DNA from: Phycisphaerales bacterium
Lineage (GTDB): Bacteria; Planctomycetota; Phycisphaerae; Tepidisphaerales; Tepidisphaeraceae
Assembly: GCA_025361735.1 (NCBI GenBank)
Contig: JANYKD010000055.1
Coordinates: 1-64,000 of the forward strand
Direction: 5' to 3'
Length of the DNA stretch: 64,000 nucleotides
The translations under genes were made by a program, and so were the position numbers. A model generated the notes under the pieces. That model was not told where the DNA came from. It was given only the letters and a program-made list of their open reading frames with translations, and ran no database searches. Below, piece after piece: positions 7,214-16,840 of this stretch (within the stretch, counting starts at the first letter, position 1; each line of letters starts with the position of its first letter).

Positions 7214-10144
7214 ATGCAAAAAGTCCTGAACCTTCTCGTCGTGGCGATGGCGGTCGTCTGGCCGAGTTTATTGGCTCACAGGCTGTGGGCGGCGGAGAAG
7301 CCTGAGCAAGCGGCCCAGGCCGCCCCGAACAACACGAAGGAACTAGAAGCCCGCGTGGCGGGCTTACGCCGACAGTACGCGCCGTTTCTCGAGAGCCGGC
7401 CGGCCGCCGCGAATCTGCGCCAACGACAAGACCTCTGCGGCGACGACTGGCTGACGAAGTTCGAAATCAAGCGCGTGTCGGACAAACCGGCCCTGTCGCT
7501 GGCGGCGCGTCCCGAATCGCCCGGCTGGGAGAAGGCCGACCTCGACCCGAGGGGCTGGGAGCGGACCAGCGTCCCCGAATGGCGCTACGACATCCTCGCC
7601 AGGACGCAGCCCGCATCGTGCATCCTCTGGTATCGTAAGACCTTCGCCGCCAAACTCCCGGCCGCCGGCCAGCGTGTCTTTCTCGTCTTCGAGGGCGTGG
7701 ACTGGGAAGCGGAAGTATGGCTCAACGGCAAGCGGCTGGGCGGCCACAGCGTCTACTTCGAGCCGTTTCGCTTTGACGTAACGGGGATCATCGCCGAACG
7801 GAACATGCTCGGGGTACGCATCATCGACGGGCCGCAATTCGGCGAGCCCGCGGCCTTTTGGACGGTGTTTCCCGTGCCGTCCGCAACCGAACAACGCTAT
7901 GTGCGCGACCGGGCGCGTTCGCTGGCGGGCCTCAAGAACGGCGATTCGCACAACGGCAGCGGCTACGGGATCCATCGTGACGTCTATCTGGAAACGACCG
8001 CCCCGGCCGTGGTCAGCAACGTGCGGGCGCGCGGCTATCCCGCCAAGGGCGACGCCGTGGTTCAGGTCGAAACCGACGTCACCGGCGACAAACCGGCAAA
8101 GGTCAAGGTGGAACTACTGCCGGAGAATTTCGCAGGCCCAGCCTTCAGCCGCGACGTGCCGTTTGCTCCGGCGGCGACCGGCGGGCAAACGGTGACGGTA
8201 CCGATGCCCGACGCCCGACGCTGGTCGCCGGCAACGCCGTGGCTCTACCGCTGCCGCGTGAGTCTGCTGGACGGCACCGGCCGCGCTGTGGATGTGCGTG
8301 ACGTGGTTTTCGGCCACCGCACCTTCGACATGGTCAGCGAACTTCATCGGCGCCCGGGGTTGCAGCCCGGCGCGCTCCTGCTGGACGGCGAGCCGCTGTT
8401 CCTGCGCGGCGCGAACATTCAGGGCCTCAACGCGCTCTGGCTCTGGGGCGAACGCGACAAGCTGCTGGACATCCTGCTGCTATTGAAGGCGGCGGATTTC
8501 AACGCCGTCCGTTCCTGCCAGCATATGACCTTCCCCGAGGTGCGCGAGTTGCAGGACCGGCTTGGCATCATGTCACAACAGGATGTGGGCAGCCGTTATC
8601 CCAAGCTCGGCGAGCAGGTCCGGCCCGGCCTGCTCAACGCCTCCGCCGCCATCGCCCGCGCCTGCTACAACAATCCGGGCGTCGTCCTGCTCTCCTTCGC
8701 CAACGAGACAGATTTCGATCCGACCGACATGCTCTGCGCCGCCCTGGCGGTCGATCCGGATCGCCTGTTCAAGCCCATCAGCGGCCATCCCCATGGCGGC
8801 TCGGCCCACCCGAATACGGGGAAATCGGGTTATACCCTGACGGACGATCTCTGGTCGCACGTCATTGACGACGTCCATCCTTACTGGGGCTGGTATGGGT
8901 TTGCGGGCAAGGTCGCGCAGTGGTGCCAGGTGCTGCCGCCGGATCGGATGGTGACGGTCGGCGAATACGGCAGCGAAGCGCTCGACGGCTACGAAACCAT
9001 GTCCCGCTATCCCGCCGACTGGGGGCCGCGCCCGCCGCAGGATGCCGACGTGCTCTGGGGCCAGGTGCAGGTGACCAGGAACGATGTCCGTCAACAGGTG
9101 GGCATGCGCGGACGCCGGCCGGCCAATCTGGGCGAGTACATCGCGGCGAGCCAGAATTACCAGTACGACCAGCTCGCCGAGGTGACCAAGTCATGGCGCA
9201 TCTCCGCTCGCCGCGTGGCGGGCTACTTCCAGTTCCATTTCGTTGACGTACTACCGGCCAACTGGCCCAAGTCGATCGTCAGCCACGACCTGACGCCCAA
9301 GCGCGGCTACTTCGCCATGGCCCAGGTCAACCAGCCACTCGTGCCCTTGCCGAGGCTGGTCAAGGGCGGCCGGGCGATGGAACTTTGGGCCGCCAATGAC
9401 CTGCCGCAGACTCATCGCGGCTGCCGCATCCGCTGGCAGGTTCTGCGGAAGGGTAAGACGCTCGCTGAAGGAACGCAGGCGGTGGACGTGCCGGCATCAG
9501 ATGCCGTGCTGGCGGGCGTGGCCGATTTGTCGACGCTGCCCAAGGATGCGGATCTGGTGGAACTGCAACTGACGCTGGACAGCAACGACGGTCACCGGCT
9601 GGCGGTCTACACCCAGGAAGTGTTTCTTCCCAACTGGATCACGCATGATGTATCCTCTGCCGTTCGCGAGCAGGCCGCGGCCTGGGTCGAAGCTGAAACG
9701 GCCGCCACCGGCGCTGAGGCGGGATTGCGAACCGACTCCAGTAAGGCCGACATGGCCAGCGGCGGGCAGAACCTGGCCGTGGATGCCGACAAGCACCCGG
9801 CGCTGGCGGCACGGTGGAAGCTGTCGCTCGGCGCCGCACTCGATAGGCCCGAGTTGCTGATACGTCACGCCAGCGAGAAGCCGGTCGAGATACGGATCCT
9901 TCTGTCGGGAAATCCCGTGGGCACGGCTTCCCTGGAACCAACGGGCGGCTGGGGCTACAAGAACGACGACTGGGCATGGAGCGCGATCCCGCTGCCGGGC
10001 GCGCTCGCCGCGGGCGATGTTGAGGTCCGCATCGAGTTTCTCAACCGCACGCCGGTTACTCTCGACTGCCTCGCCCTCGCTTCCGCCGCCGCGCGGCCGC
10101 CCAGGACGCGCGTCGTCACGATGGCCGCGCCAATCAAACGGTGA
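7214..10144 (+). CDS. Secreted glycoside hydrolase family 2 enzyme
   Basis: The 976-residue protein has a signal peptide (QKVLNLLVVAMAVVWPSLLA) and the GH2 domain order: jelly-roll sugar-binding domain (about 60-250, with WYRKTF and VWLNGKRLGGHSVYFEP), Ig-like domain (about 260-370), TIM barrel (about 380-700), then beta-rich C-terminal domains. SFANETDF near residue 498 supplies the acid/base Glu, and VGEYGSEA near 583 the likely nucleophile. Substrate could be a beta-galactoside, -mannoside or -glucuronide; the sequence does not decide. The ATG at 7214 is preferred over an in-frame TTG nine codons upstream because the signal peptide starts there. Confidence 0.87.
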   Translation: MQKVLNLLVVAMAVVWPSLLAHRLWAAEKPEQAAQAAPNNTKELEARVAGLRRQYAPFLESRPAAANLRQRQDLCGDDWLTKFEIKRVSDKPALSLAARPESPGWEKADLDPRGWERTSVPEWRYDILARTQPASCILWYRKTFAAKLPAAGQRVFLVFEGVDWEAEVWLNGKRLGGHSVYFEPFRFDVTGIIAERNMLGVRIIDGPQFGEPAAFWTVFPVPSATEQRYVRDRARSLAGLKNGDSHNGSGYGIHRDVYLETTAPAVVSNVRARGYPAKGDAVVQVETDVTGDKPAKVKVELLPENFAGPAFSRDVPFAPAATGGQTVTVPMPDARRWSPATPWLYRCRVSLLDGTGRAVDVRDVVFGHRTFDMVSELHRRPGLQPGALLLDGEPLFLRGANIQGLNALWLWGERDKLLDILLLLKAADFNAVRSCQHMTFPEVRELQDRLGIMSQQDVGSRYPKLGEQVRPGLLNASAAIARACYNNPGVVLLSFANETDFDPTDMLCAALAVDPDRLFKPISGHPHGGSAHPNTGKSGYTLTDDLWSHVIDDVHPYWGWYGFAGKVAQWCQVLPPDRMVTVGEYGSEALDGYETMSRYPADWGPRPPQDADVLWGQVQVTRNDVRQQVGMRGRRPANLGEYIAASQNYQYDQLAEVTKSWRISARRVAGYFQFHFVDVLPANWPKSIVSHDLTPKRGYFAMAQVNQPLVPLPRLVKGGRAMELWAANDLPQTHRGCRIRWQVLRKGKTLAEGTQAVDVPASDAVLAGVADLSTLPKDADLVELQLTLDSNDGHRLAVYTQEVFLPNWITHDVSSAVREQAAAWVEAETAATGAEAGLRTDSSKADMASGGQNLAVDADKHPALAARWKLSLGAALDRPELLIRHASEKPVEIRILLSGNPVGTASLEPTGGWGYKNDDWAWSAIPLPGALAAGDVEVRIEFLNRTPVTLDCLALASAAARPPRTRVVTMAAPIKR

Positions 10145-10252
10145 AACCTGGACCAACCTCTTTCGTTCGCACGGAACTTGGGTCCGCCGAAAACATCCTG
10201 CTCCTGGCGAACGATGGCGGGCGGTGCCAGCCCCCACAGGAAGATTTCGGTC

Positions 10253-10280
10253 TTGACTTGTGCGCTCAACGCTTTAGCTT
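10253..10280 (+). promoter_or_regulatory. Possible promoter for pgm
   Basis: TTGACT at 10253-10258 and TAGCTT at 10275-10280 are 16 bases apart, and the pgm ATG follows 30 bases later with AAAGGA in between. The -10 match is weak. Confidence 0.35.
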
Positions 10281-10310
10281 GCCCGGCAGACGGTTTTTGA
10301 AAGGACCTGA

Positions 10311-11951
10311 ATGCCTCATCCCATGGCCGGAAAACCCGCAACCGCGGACATGCTCATCGACGTCGCCAAACTCAACGGCGAATACCTCTCGCGCAAGCCC
10401 GACGTGGCCGACGTCAACCAGCTTGTCTCCTTCGGCACGTCCGGCCATCGCGGCACGCCGGGGAACGGGTCGTTCACGGAGGCGCACATCCTGGCGATCA
10501 CCCAGGCCATCTGCGAGCACCGCAAGTCCAAGGGCATCACCGGGCCGCTCTTTCTCGGCAAGGACACGCACGCGCTTTCCGATGCGGCACAGCGGACGGC
10601 TCTGGAAGTGCTGGCGGCCAACGGCGTGGAGACGTTCATCCAGGAGCACAACGGCGTCACGCCGACGCCGGTCGTGTCGCGCGAGATTCTCGTCTATAAC
10701 CACGGCCGCAAGAGCGCGTGGGCGGATGGGATCCTCATTACGCCCTCGCACAACCCCCCTGCTGATGGCGGGTTCAAGTACAACCCGCCCAACGGCGGGC
10801 CGGCCGATACGGACGTGACGTCGGTCGTGCAGGATCGTGCCAACGAGCTGCTCAAGGCCGGCAATCGCGATGTAAAACGGATCACCTACGAGACCGCTTT
10901 CAAGGCGGCGACCACGCACGAGCACGACTATATCCGGCCATACGTGAAGGACCTGACGCACGTCATCGACATGGCGGCCATTCGCTCGGCGCGGCTGAGG
11001 ATTGGCATCGATCCGCTGGGCGGGGCGGCCGTCCACTACTGGCAACCCGTGGCCGAGATCTTCGGGCTGGACATCAAGGTTGTGAACCCGGGCATCGATC
11101 CGACCTTCGGCTTCATGACCGTGGACCACGACGGCAAGATTCGCATGGACTGCTCGAGCCCGTTCGCGATGGCCGGGTTGGTGAAACTCAAGGACCAGTT
11201 CGACATTGCCTTCGGCAACGACCCGGACTCCGACCGGCACGGCATCGTGACGCGCTCGACGGGACTGATGAACCCCAATCACTATCTGGCGGTCGCGATC
11301 CAGTATCTGCTGGGCCACCGCCCGCAATGGCCGGCCGAGGCGGCGGTCGGCAAGACGCTGGTCAGTTCGAGCCTGATCGACCGCGTGGTGGCGTCGCTGG
11401 GCCGGAAGCTGAGCGAAGTGCCGGTGGGATTCAAGTATTTCGTGCAGGGGCTCTTCGACGGCTCGTATTGCTTCGGCGGCGAGGAGTCGGCCGGGGCATC
11501 GTTCCTGCGGCGCGATGGCACGGTGTGGACGACCGACAAGGACGGGCTGATCCTGGGCCTTCTGGCGGCCGAGATCACCGCCGTCACGGGCAAGGACCCC
11601 GGCGAGCATTACCAGGCGCTGACGGCGAAGTTCGGCACGCCGTACTACACGCGCATCGACGCCCCGGCCACGCCGGCGCAGAAGAGCACGCTCAAGAAAC
11701 TGTCGCCGGAGAATGTCACCGCGACCACGCTGGCCGGCGAGAACATCACCGCCCGGCTCACGCGGGCTCCGGGCAACGACGAGCCCGTCGGCGGGTTGAA
11801 GGTGACCACGCAGAACGGCTGGTTCGCCGCCCGGCCGAGCGGCACGGAGAACATCTATAAGCTGTACGCCGAGAGCTTCACCAGCCAGCAGCACTTGCAG
11901 AAGATCGTGGACGAAGCTCAGCAGATTGTGCTGCGGTCACTCGGCGGGTAA
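10311..11951 (+). CDS. pgm: Alpha-D-glucose phosphate-specific phosphoglucomutase
   Basis: The 546-residue enzyme interconverts glucose 1-phosphate and glucose 6-phosphate. It has the phosphohexomutase landmarks: [17 protein letters not shown] at the N-terminus, the phosphoserine loop [20 protein letters not shown] (Ser near 146), the metal loop [10 protein letters not shown], the sugar loop [11 protein letters not shown], and the phosphate loop [15 protein letters not shown] near the end. Length is right for the bacterial Pgm type. It stands alone. It could channel sugars released by the nearby glycosidases. Confidence 0.96.
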   Translation: MPHPMAGKPATADMLIDVAKLNGEYLSRKPDVADVNQLVSFGTSGHRGTPGNGSFTEAHILAITQAICEHRKSKGITGPLFLGKDTHALSDAAQRTALEVLAANGVETFIQEHNGVTPTPVVSREILVYNHGRKSAWADGILITPSHNPPADGGFKYNPPNGGPADTDVTSVVQDRANELLKAGNRDVKRITYETAFKAATTHEHDYIRPYVKDLTHVIDMAAIRSARLRIGIDPLGGAAVHYWQPVAEIFGLDIKVVNPGIDPTFGFMTVDHDGKIRMDCSSPFAMAGLVKLKDQFDIAFGNDPDSDRHGIVTRSTGLMNPNHYLAVAIQYLLGHRPQWPAEAAVGKTLVSSSLIDRVVASLGRKLSEVPVGFKYFVQGLFDGSYCFGGEESAGASFLRRDGTVWTTDKDGLILGLLAAEITAVTGKDPGEHYQALTAKFGTPYYTRIDAPATPAQKSTLKKLSPENVTATTLAGENITARLTRAPGNDEPVGGLKVTTQNGWFAARPSGTENIYKLYAESFTSQQHLQKIVDEAQQIVLRSLGG

Positions 11952-11994
11952 TCGACGGTGCTATGATGTGGGTTGTATCCGGGAAGGATAGGTC

Positions 11995-12321
11995 ATGGTT
12001 GAGATTCAACAGAACAACGACACGGTCGTGGTGACACTCGGCGGTGATTTCGGCCAGCCCGAGGCCGACATTCTCGACCAGAAACTTCCGCCGCTGGCCG
12101 AGCAGAAGCCGCGGCTGGTGGTTTTCGATCTGAGCGGCGTCACACTGATGGCGTCGGTGGCGCTGGGGGCGATTCTGGCGGTCAACCGATCCATCCGCAA
12201 GTACGGCGGCAAAGTGCGCCTGGCCGCGCCGGGACGAAATGTGCTGGGAGCGCTGCGGTTCACGCGGATTGACGACATCCTGGAAATCTGCGCTTCGGTG
12301 GACGCGGCAGTGGGAGGGTGA
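11995..12321 (+). CDS. STAS-domain anti-sigma factor antagonist-like protein
   Basis: A single STAS domain of 108 residues. LVVFDLSGVTLMASVALGAI at 41-60 aligns with the phosphorylation loop of SpoIIAA/RsbV (typically FMDSSGLG); the acceptor Ser is kept as S54, but the preceding Asp is Ala. This would place it in a partner-switching pathway. No anti-sigma kinase or SpoIIE phosphatase gene lies nearby. An AAGGA ribosome site precedes the ATG. Confidence 0.8.
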   Translation: MVEIQQNNDTVVVTLGGDFGQPEADILDQKLPPLAEQKPRLVVFDLSGVTLMASVALGAILAVNRSIRKYGGKVRLAAPGRNVLGALRFTRIDDILEICASVDAAVGG

Positions 12322-12345
12322 GATTCGCCGGCGCTGTGCGGCTCA

Positions 12346-13314
12346 TCAGCCGTGTGCATTGGCCGACCCCGATTGCGGGACGAGCAATTTCCCCGCGCGA
12401 TGCCAGTACTCGTCGCCAAGGCCCAGGCGCCGCTTGGCCAGCACGTCGCGGCGCATCCAGTTGGGTTCGCACATCAGTTCGAGCGATTCGATCGTCCCCA
12501 GATGCGACGCGGGCGGGATGGAGATGATCGGCCAGTCGCTGCCATGGACGAGCCGGTTGCGGGCGATGGCGTCTTCCAACAGGGCGTCCCAGCCATGCCA
12601 GCGCGAGGGGAGATTCAACGCGGCGGTGTCGCCATAAAACTTTTCGTAGGCGTGGGTCATGGCGATGAACTCGCGGATGTACGTGCGCTCGCGCGGTGAG
12701 GAACGCGTGGCGCAGTGGGCGGCGATGACGGTGACGCCGCGCTGCAACGCGGGGACGAGCAATCGCGGGTCGGCCGTTTGTGGACTGAGCACGGGCAGGG
12801 CCTGCTCGCCGCCGGTGTGGCTGAGCAGCGGCAGGCCGTGATGGGCCATGACCTCGTACAGCGGGAAACAAACCGGGTCGGAGGGGTCGAAGCCCTGGGT
12901 CAGGGGGAGCCATTTCATCAGCACGGCGCCGGCCGCGATGCAGCGTTCGAGTTCCTGCACGGCGTCCTTGCGATAGGGGTTCACCGAACAGCCGAAGAGC
13001 ATCTTGCGATGGCGGCGGCAGAGCTCGATGACGTAGTCGTTGGTGACGTGGAGATGGGTGTTGGCCGGGTCGAACTCGCCGGAATCGGTGTAGACCGCGT
13101 CAAAGGCCAGCACGACGGCGGCGTCGAGTTCGGGGGTGCCGAGGATGGTGTCGGCAAGCTGTTGCTCGATCTGGCGCTCCGTGCGTTCATCCGCGCCGCG
13201 AATGCCGAGGCACCAGCGCATGAAACGAAACGGCAGCGAATCGAGCAGATGGCGGGACATCAGACCGTGGGCCGGGGTGAAGGCGGAGACGTGGGTGTGG
13301 ACATCGATACGCAT
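12346..13314 (-). CDS. Amidohydrolase-family TIM-barrel metal hydrolase
   Basis: The 322-residue protein starts MRIDVHTHVS, with the H-x-H metal-binding pair typical of the amidohydrolase_2 family. Further metal-site candidates are HTGGE, IAAHCAT and VHGSDWPI, the last with the conserved Asp near the C-terminus. Substrate is unknown; related proteins decarboxylate or hydrolyse aromatic acids or lactones. The open frame extends 27 codons upstream, but that part is untypical and the ATG at 13314 directly precedes the HTH motif. Confidence 0.8.
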   Translation of the reverse strand: MRIDVHTHVSAFTPAHGLMSRHLLDSLPFRFMRWCLGIRGADERTERQIEQQLADTILGTPELDAAVVLAFDAVYTDSGEFDPANTHLHVTNDYVIELCRRHRKMLFGCSVNPYRKDAVQELERCIAAGAVLMKWLPLTQGFDPSDPVCFPLYEVMAHHGLPLLSHTGGEQALPVLSPQTADPRLLVPALQRGVTVIAAHCATRSSPRERTYIREFIAMTHAYEKFYGDTAALNLPSRWHGWDALLEDAIARNRLVHGSDWPIISIPPASHLGTIESLELMCEPNWMRRDVLAKRRLGLGDEYWHRAGKLLVPQSGSANAHG

Positions 13315-13409
13315 CGGAGCACCTGGGGGAAATTCGAAATCCGAAACTCGAAAACCGAATGAAATCCGAATGACGAACTGGTTCGGGAACGACACAGTTC
13401 AGGTCACAC

Positions 13410-13521
13410 GGAGATGCTTCGCTGCGCTCTGCATGACGCTCCTAAGGTGGACACAAGCATGGCGCAAGTCCATCGCACGTTGCGCTCGCGAACGGAGATG
13501 CTTCGCTGCGCTCTGCATGAC
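13410..13521. repeat. Two direct copies of a 28-base intergenic repeat
   Basis: The 28 bases starting GGAGATGCTTCGCTGCGCTC and ending TGCATGAC occur identically at 13410-13437 and 13494-13521, 84 bases apart. They lie between two minus-strand genes. The sequence contains a GCTTCGCTGCGC core and looks like a non-coding dispersed repeat. Confidence 0.85.
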
Positions 13522-13537
13522 ACGCCCTGCCTTCCGA

Positions 13538-15010
13538 TCACACATCCAACTCCCGGAACCGGGCGTAGGCACTGTCCCATTTAGCGGTGTCCTTGGGTTC
13601 GTACCGTTTGACCGGGAAGCTGGCGCGGATGATCTGGCGGATCTCGGCCAGGGACTTGACCTTGCCGACGGCCATCGCCTGCACCAGCACGTTGCCGATA
13701 GCGGTGGCTTCGACGGGGCCGGTGATGACCGGGCGGCCGCAGGCGTCGGCGGTCATCTGGTTGAGCAGCTCGTTCTGCGAGCCGCCGCCGACGATGTGGA
13801 TCGTGCGGATCTTCTTGCCGCGGATATCTTCCAGGGCCTCGATGGTCTTGCGATAGGTGACGGCCAGGCTTTCGAGAATGCAGCGGGCCATTTCGCCCTT
13901 GCCGGCCGGGGGTGTCTGGCGGGTTTGCATGCAGTAATTCTCGATCTTGATGGGCATGTCGCCGGGCGACAGGATGGGACGGTGCTCGAGGTTGAGCAGC
14001 GAGCCGAACTGCTTGGACGCGAACGCCATGTTGGCGATCTCGGCGTAGCTCAGTTCCTCGCCGTTGCGCGTCCAGTGGCGGCGGCATTCCTGCAGCGGCC
14101 AGAGGCCCATGATGTTTTTCAGGAAGCGCGTCGTGCCGCCGACGCCACCTTCGTTGGTGTAGTTGTACTCGGCGACCTTGTCATTGATGATCGGGGCGGG
14201 CAGTTCCAGGCCCATGAGCGACCAGGTGCCGGAACTGATGTAGCACCAGTCGTCGCCCTCGGCGGGGACGGCCGCGACGGCGCTGCCAGTGTCGTGCGTG
14301 GCCGGGGCGATCACGGGGATGCCGCTGACGCCGCATTCGTCGGCCACTTCCTTGCGGATCGGGCCGAGCACCGTGCCCGCGGGCACGATTTCCGGCAGGA
14401 TGTGCGTCGGCAGTTGCAGTTGGTTGAGCAGATCAAACGCCCAGTTCTTGCGGCGCGGGTCGTACATCTGGCTGGTGCTGGTGATGCTGTATTCGCACTT
14501 GCGCACGCCCGTGAAGAGGAAGTTGAACAGGTCGGGCATGAAGAGCAGTGTCTCGGCCGCCTTGAGTGCGGATGAGCCGCTTTCCTGCATGGCGACGAGC
14601 TGGAAGAGCGAGTTGAACTGCATGAACTGGAGGCCGGTGGCCTCGAAGATGTCGCGTTTACTGACGCGTTGGAAGGTTCGCTCCATGACGCCGTCGGTGC
14701 GCGAGTCGCGGTACATGTACGGATTGCCGAGGATCTCGCCGCCCTTGCCGACGAGGCCGAAATCGACGCCCCAGGTGTCGACGCCGATGCCGTCGACCTG
14801 GACGCCGCCCGCCGTGGCTTTGCGCAGCCCGGTTTTGATTCCTTCCCACTGGGACAGCAGGTTCCAGTGCAGGTGGCCGTTGAGTTTGCCGTTGGGGTTG
14901 GCAAAGCGGTGTTTGTCTTCGAGCGTGAGCCTGCCGCCGCTGAGTGTGGCGAGCATAGCCCGGCCGGATTCGGCCCCAAAATCGAACGCGACGAACCTGC
15001 TGTCTGCCAT
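13538..15010 (-). CDS. rhaB: Rhamnulokinase
   Basis: FGGY-family sugar kinase of 490 residues that phosphorylates L-rhamnulose. RhaB features include FDFGAESGRAMLATL at the start, GVDTWGVDFGLV, the FGGY-type phosphate region YISSGTWSLMGLE, VIAPATHDTGSAVAAVPAEG and GGVGGTTRFLKNIMGLWPLQ. A GGGAG site precedes the ATG at 15010; the longer open frame upstream is repeat sequence. Rhamnose isomerase and aldolase are not in the window. The presence of a GH105 hydrolase at 51.9 kb makes rhamnogalacturonan a plausible rhamnose source. Confidence 0.92.
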   Translation of the reverse strand: MADSRFVAFDFGAESGRAMLATLSGGRLTLEDKHRFANPNGKLNGHLHWNLLSQWEGIKTGLRKATAGGVQVDGIGVDTWGVDFGLVGKGGEILGNPYMYRDSRTDGVMERTFQRVSKRDIFEATGLQFMQFNSLFQLVAMQESGSSALKAAETLLFMPDLFNFLFTGVRKCEYSITSTSQMYDPRRKNWAFDLLNQLQLPTHILPEIVPAGTVLGPIRKEVADECGVSGIPVIAPATHDTGSAVAAVPAEGDDWCYISSGTWSLMGLELPAPIINDKVAEYNYTNEGGVGGTTRFLKNIMGLWPLQECRRHWTRNGEELSYAEIANMAFASKQFGSLLNLEHRPILSPGDMPIKIENYCMQTRQTPPAGKGEMARCILESLAVTYRKTIEALEDIRGKKIRTIHIVGGGSQNELLNQMTADACGRPVITGPVEATAIGNVLVQAMAVGKVKSLAEIRQIIRASFPVKRYEPKDTAKWDSAYARFRELDV

Positions 15011-15096
15011 GCGAGGTGCTCCCTTCAAAAATGACGTGGCGTATAGTAACCGGAGGCGGGGGAAGGCTCCACAGGCAGCGGCTCGGTCGTTAAAAA

Positions 15097-15137
15097 CGAA
15101 GAGGATTAAACACGAAGACACGAAGGCACGAAGCGGG
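15097..15137 (+). repeat. TTAAACACGAAGACACGAAG repeat, copy 1
   Basis: About 40 bases (CGAAGAGGATTAAACACGAA then GACACGAAGGCACGAAGCGG). The reverse complement recurs with one mismatch at 61154-61194 in the nif operon, and a shortened copy lies at 61027-61056. Confidence 0.85.
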
Positions 15138-15271
15138 GCGTGGAGTTGGTGAACGTGTATGCTGGCGGACGCTCGGGTTGATGAGCTGGAAACACAAATA
15201 CGGATGAGAACACAGCGCGAGCTACGCCCGCAATCCAAGGCAGATAGAGGTAGAACAATGGGAGGTAAAAG

Positions 15272-15517
15272 ATGAATCAGTTGGGTCGACGGTATTCATT
15301 TTTTTACCTGCCATGTTTTTGCCAGCGATCCGGCCTCCAGGCGGCTGAACTCGTCGCAAGCTACGACGATTCTGGTGGATTGTGTCACAGAGGAGGAAGC
15401 GGGAAAGGCGAATTGATACCGGCCTGGCGGACGAAGAACCGCGATCGGGAATCGCGGCTACAGAGAGGGCGGCCGGGGACGGCCGCGCTCCCAAGGGAAT
15501 CGTGCCTTTTTAGCTGA
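15272..15517 (+). CDS. Possible small secreted-protein remnant
   Basis: GGAGG lies six bases before an ATG, and the first part (MNQLGRRYSFFYLPCFCQ, then LQAAELVASYDDSGG) resembles the mature start of secreted PEP-CTERM-type proteins. From about codon 55 on, the frame runs through palindromic repeat sequence. It may be the 5' stub of a lost surface-protein gene or a chance frame. Confidence 0.25.
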   Translation: MNQLGRRYSFFYLPCFCQRSGLQAAELVASYDDSGGLCHRGGSGKGELIPAWRTKNRDRESRLQRGRPGTAALPRESCLFS

Positions 15518-15542
15518 ATCCCCGATTCGGCATCGCTAAGAT

Positions 15543-16826
15543 ATGGACATGAGACGGGGTTTGTACATCGCCCTGTTCTTGTGGGTCGGGCCGTGGGCCA
15601 TCGCCCTGGCTGGGGAGGTTTGTACGATCAGGATTGATGGGGCGATCGGGCCGGCAACGGCGAGCTATATTGCGCGAGCGATCAGCGACGCGTCCGCGCG
15701 GAACGCGGAGTGTCTGATCATCGGGCTGGATACGCCCGGGGGGCTGCTCGATTCGACCAAGGATATCGTGCGGGAGATGCTGGCGTCGCCTGTGCCGGTG
15801 GTGGTGTATGTGTCGCCGGCGGGCGCTGGCGCCACCAGCGCGGGGTGCTTTATCACCATGGCGGCCGATGTGGCGGCCATGGCGCCGGCGACGACCATCG
15901 GGGCGGCGCATCCCGTCGCCATCGGCGGCGGCAGCGAGCAGCAACTCAGCGACACCATGAAGGAAAAGCTGGAGAACTATTCCGTCAGCTATATCGAGGC
16001 CATCGCCAGCAAACGACAGCGGAATGTGGAGTGGGCGAAAGCATCCGTCAAAGAGAGCGCGAGCATCACCGCGGAGAAGGCGAAGGAACTGAAGGTGGTC
16101 GAGATCATTGCGGCCGACGAGCGGGATCTGCTGAGGCAGCTTGACGGGCGCGTGGTCAATGGCCGGACACTGCACACGGCGGGGGCGGCCGTGGTGGCGA
16201 TACCGCGGCAACTGAGCGAGAAATTGTTCCAGGCGCTGTGGCGGCCGGAATTGATGTTCATGCTGATGCTGGTGGCGATGTACGGGATCATCGGCGAGCT
16301 GTCCAACCCCGGGGCGATCCTGCCGGGCGTGGCCGGGGTGATCGCGCTGGTGCTGATGCTGTACATGTCGGCCATCCTGCCGGTGAACGTGGCGGGGCTG
16401 GCGCTGATCGGCGTGGCGATGGTGCTGTTTGTGATTGATGTGTTTGCGCCGACGCATGGGATCCTGACCGGCGGGGGCATCGTGGCGTTCTTCCTGGGCG
16501 GGCTGATGATGTTCGACCGGGCCGAGCCGCTGTGGCGGCTCTCGCTGGCGATGCTGATCCCGGCGACGGCGATCACCGCGGCGTTCTTCATATTTGTGGT
16601 GGGCGCGGGTCTGCGGGCGCAGTGGTTGCCGTCGCAGGTTGGCGTTCACACGCTGGTGGGCAAGATAGCGCCGGCACTGACGCCAATCGACCACGCGGGC
16701 GGGAAGATTTCGATCGAAGGGGAATACTGGAACGCGGTGGCGGCCGAACCGCTGGCGCAGGGAGTGCCGGTGGAGATCGTGGCCGTGAAGGGACTGACGC
16801 TGACGGTGCGTGCGAAACAGTCGTGA
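15543..16826 (+). CDS. NfeD-type membrane serine protease (long form)
   Basis: The 427-residue protein has a signal peptide (MRRGLYIALFLWVGPWAIAL), a ClpP-class protease domain (about 25-220) with SPAGAGATSAGCF at 91-103 and the likely nucleophile Ser99, then several membrane helices (about 232-370) and a C-terminal OB-fold. Archaeal homologues (1510-N) cleave stomatins with a Ser-Lys dyad; Lys138-142 is the candidate region here. The slipin gene follows within 15 bases, the classical NfeD-stomatin pair of membrane quality control. Confidence 0.88.
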   Translation: MDMRRGLYIALFLWVGPWAIALAGEVCTIRIDGAIGPATASYIARAISDASARNAECLIIGLDTPGGLLDSTKDIVREMLASPVPVVVYVSPAGAGATSAGCFITMAADVAAMAPATTIGAAHPVAIGGGSEQQLSDTMKEKLENYSVSYIEAIASKRQRNVEWAKASVKESASITAEKAKELKVVEIIAADERDLLRQLDGRVVNGRTLHTAGAAVVAIPRQLSEKLFQALWRPELMFMLMLVAMYGIIGELSNPGAILPGVAGVIALVLMLYMSAILPVNVAGLALIGVAMVLFVIDVFAPTHGILTGGGIVAFFLGGLMMFDRAEPLWRLSLAMLIPATAITAAFFIFVVGAGLRAQWLPSQVGVHTLVGKIAPALTPIDHAGGKISIEGEYWNAVAAEPLAQGVPVEIVAVKGLTLTVRAKQS

Positions 16827-16840
16827 ACGAAAGGATGACG

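Larger units (their letters stand above)
15011..15542. other. Repeat-bearing gap between rhaB and the nfeD gene
   Basis: Contains the TTAAACACGAAGACACGAAG repeat (15097-15137), a CGCGATCGGGAATCGCG palindrome near 15440, a GCGGCCG-GGGA-CGGCCGC hairpin near 15466, and a weak small-ORF candidate at 15272-15517. I see nothing else. Confidence 0.6.

Noticed and set aside
13410-13521. CRISPR array from direct repeats
   Set aside because: Only two copies, 84 bases apart from start to start, without further units or cas genes.
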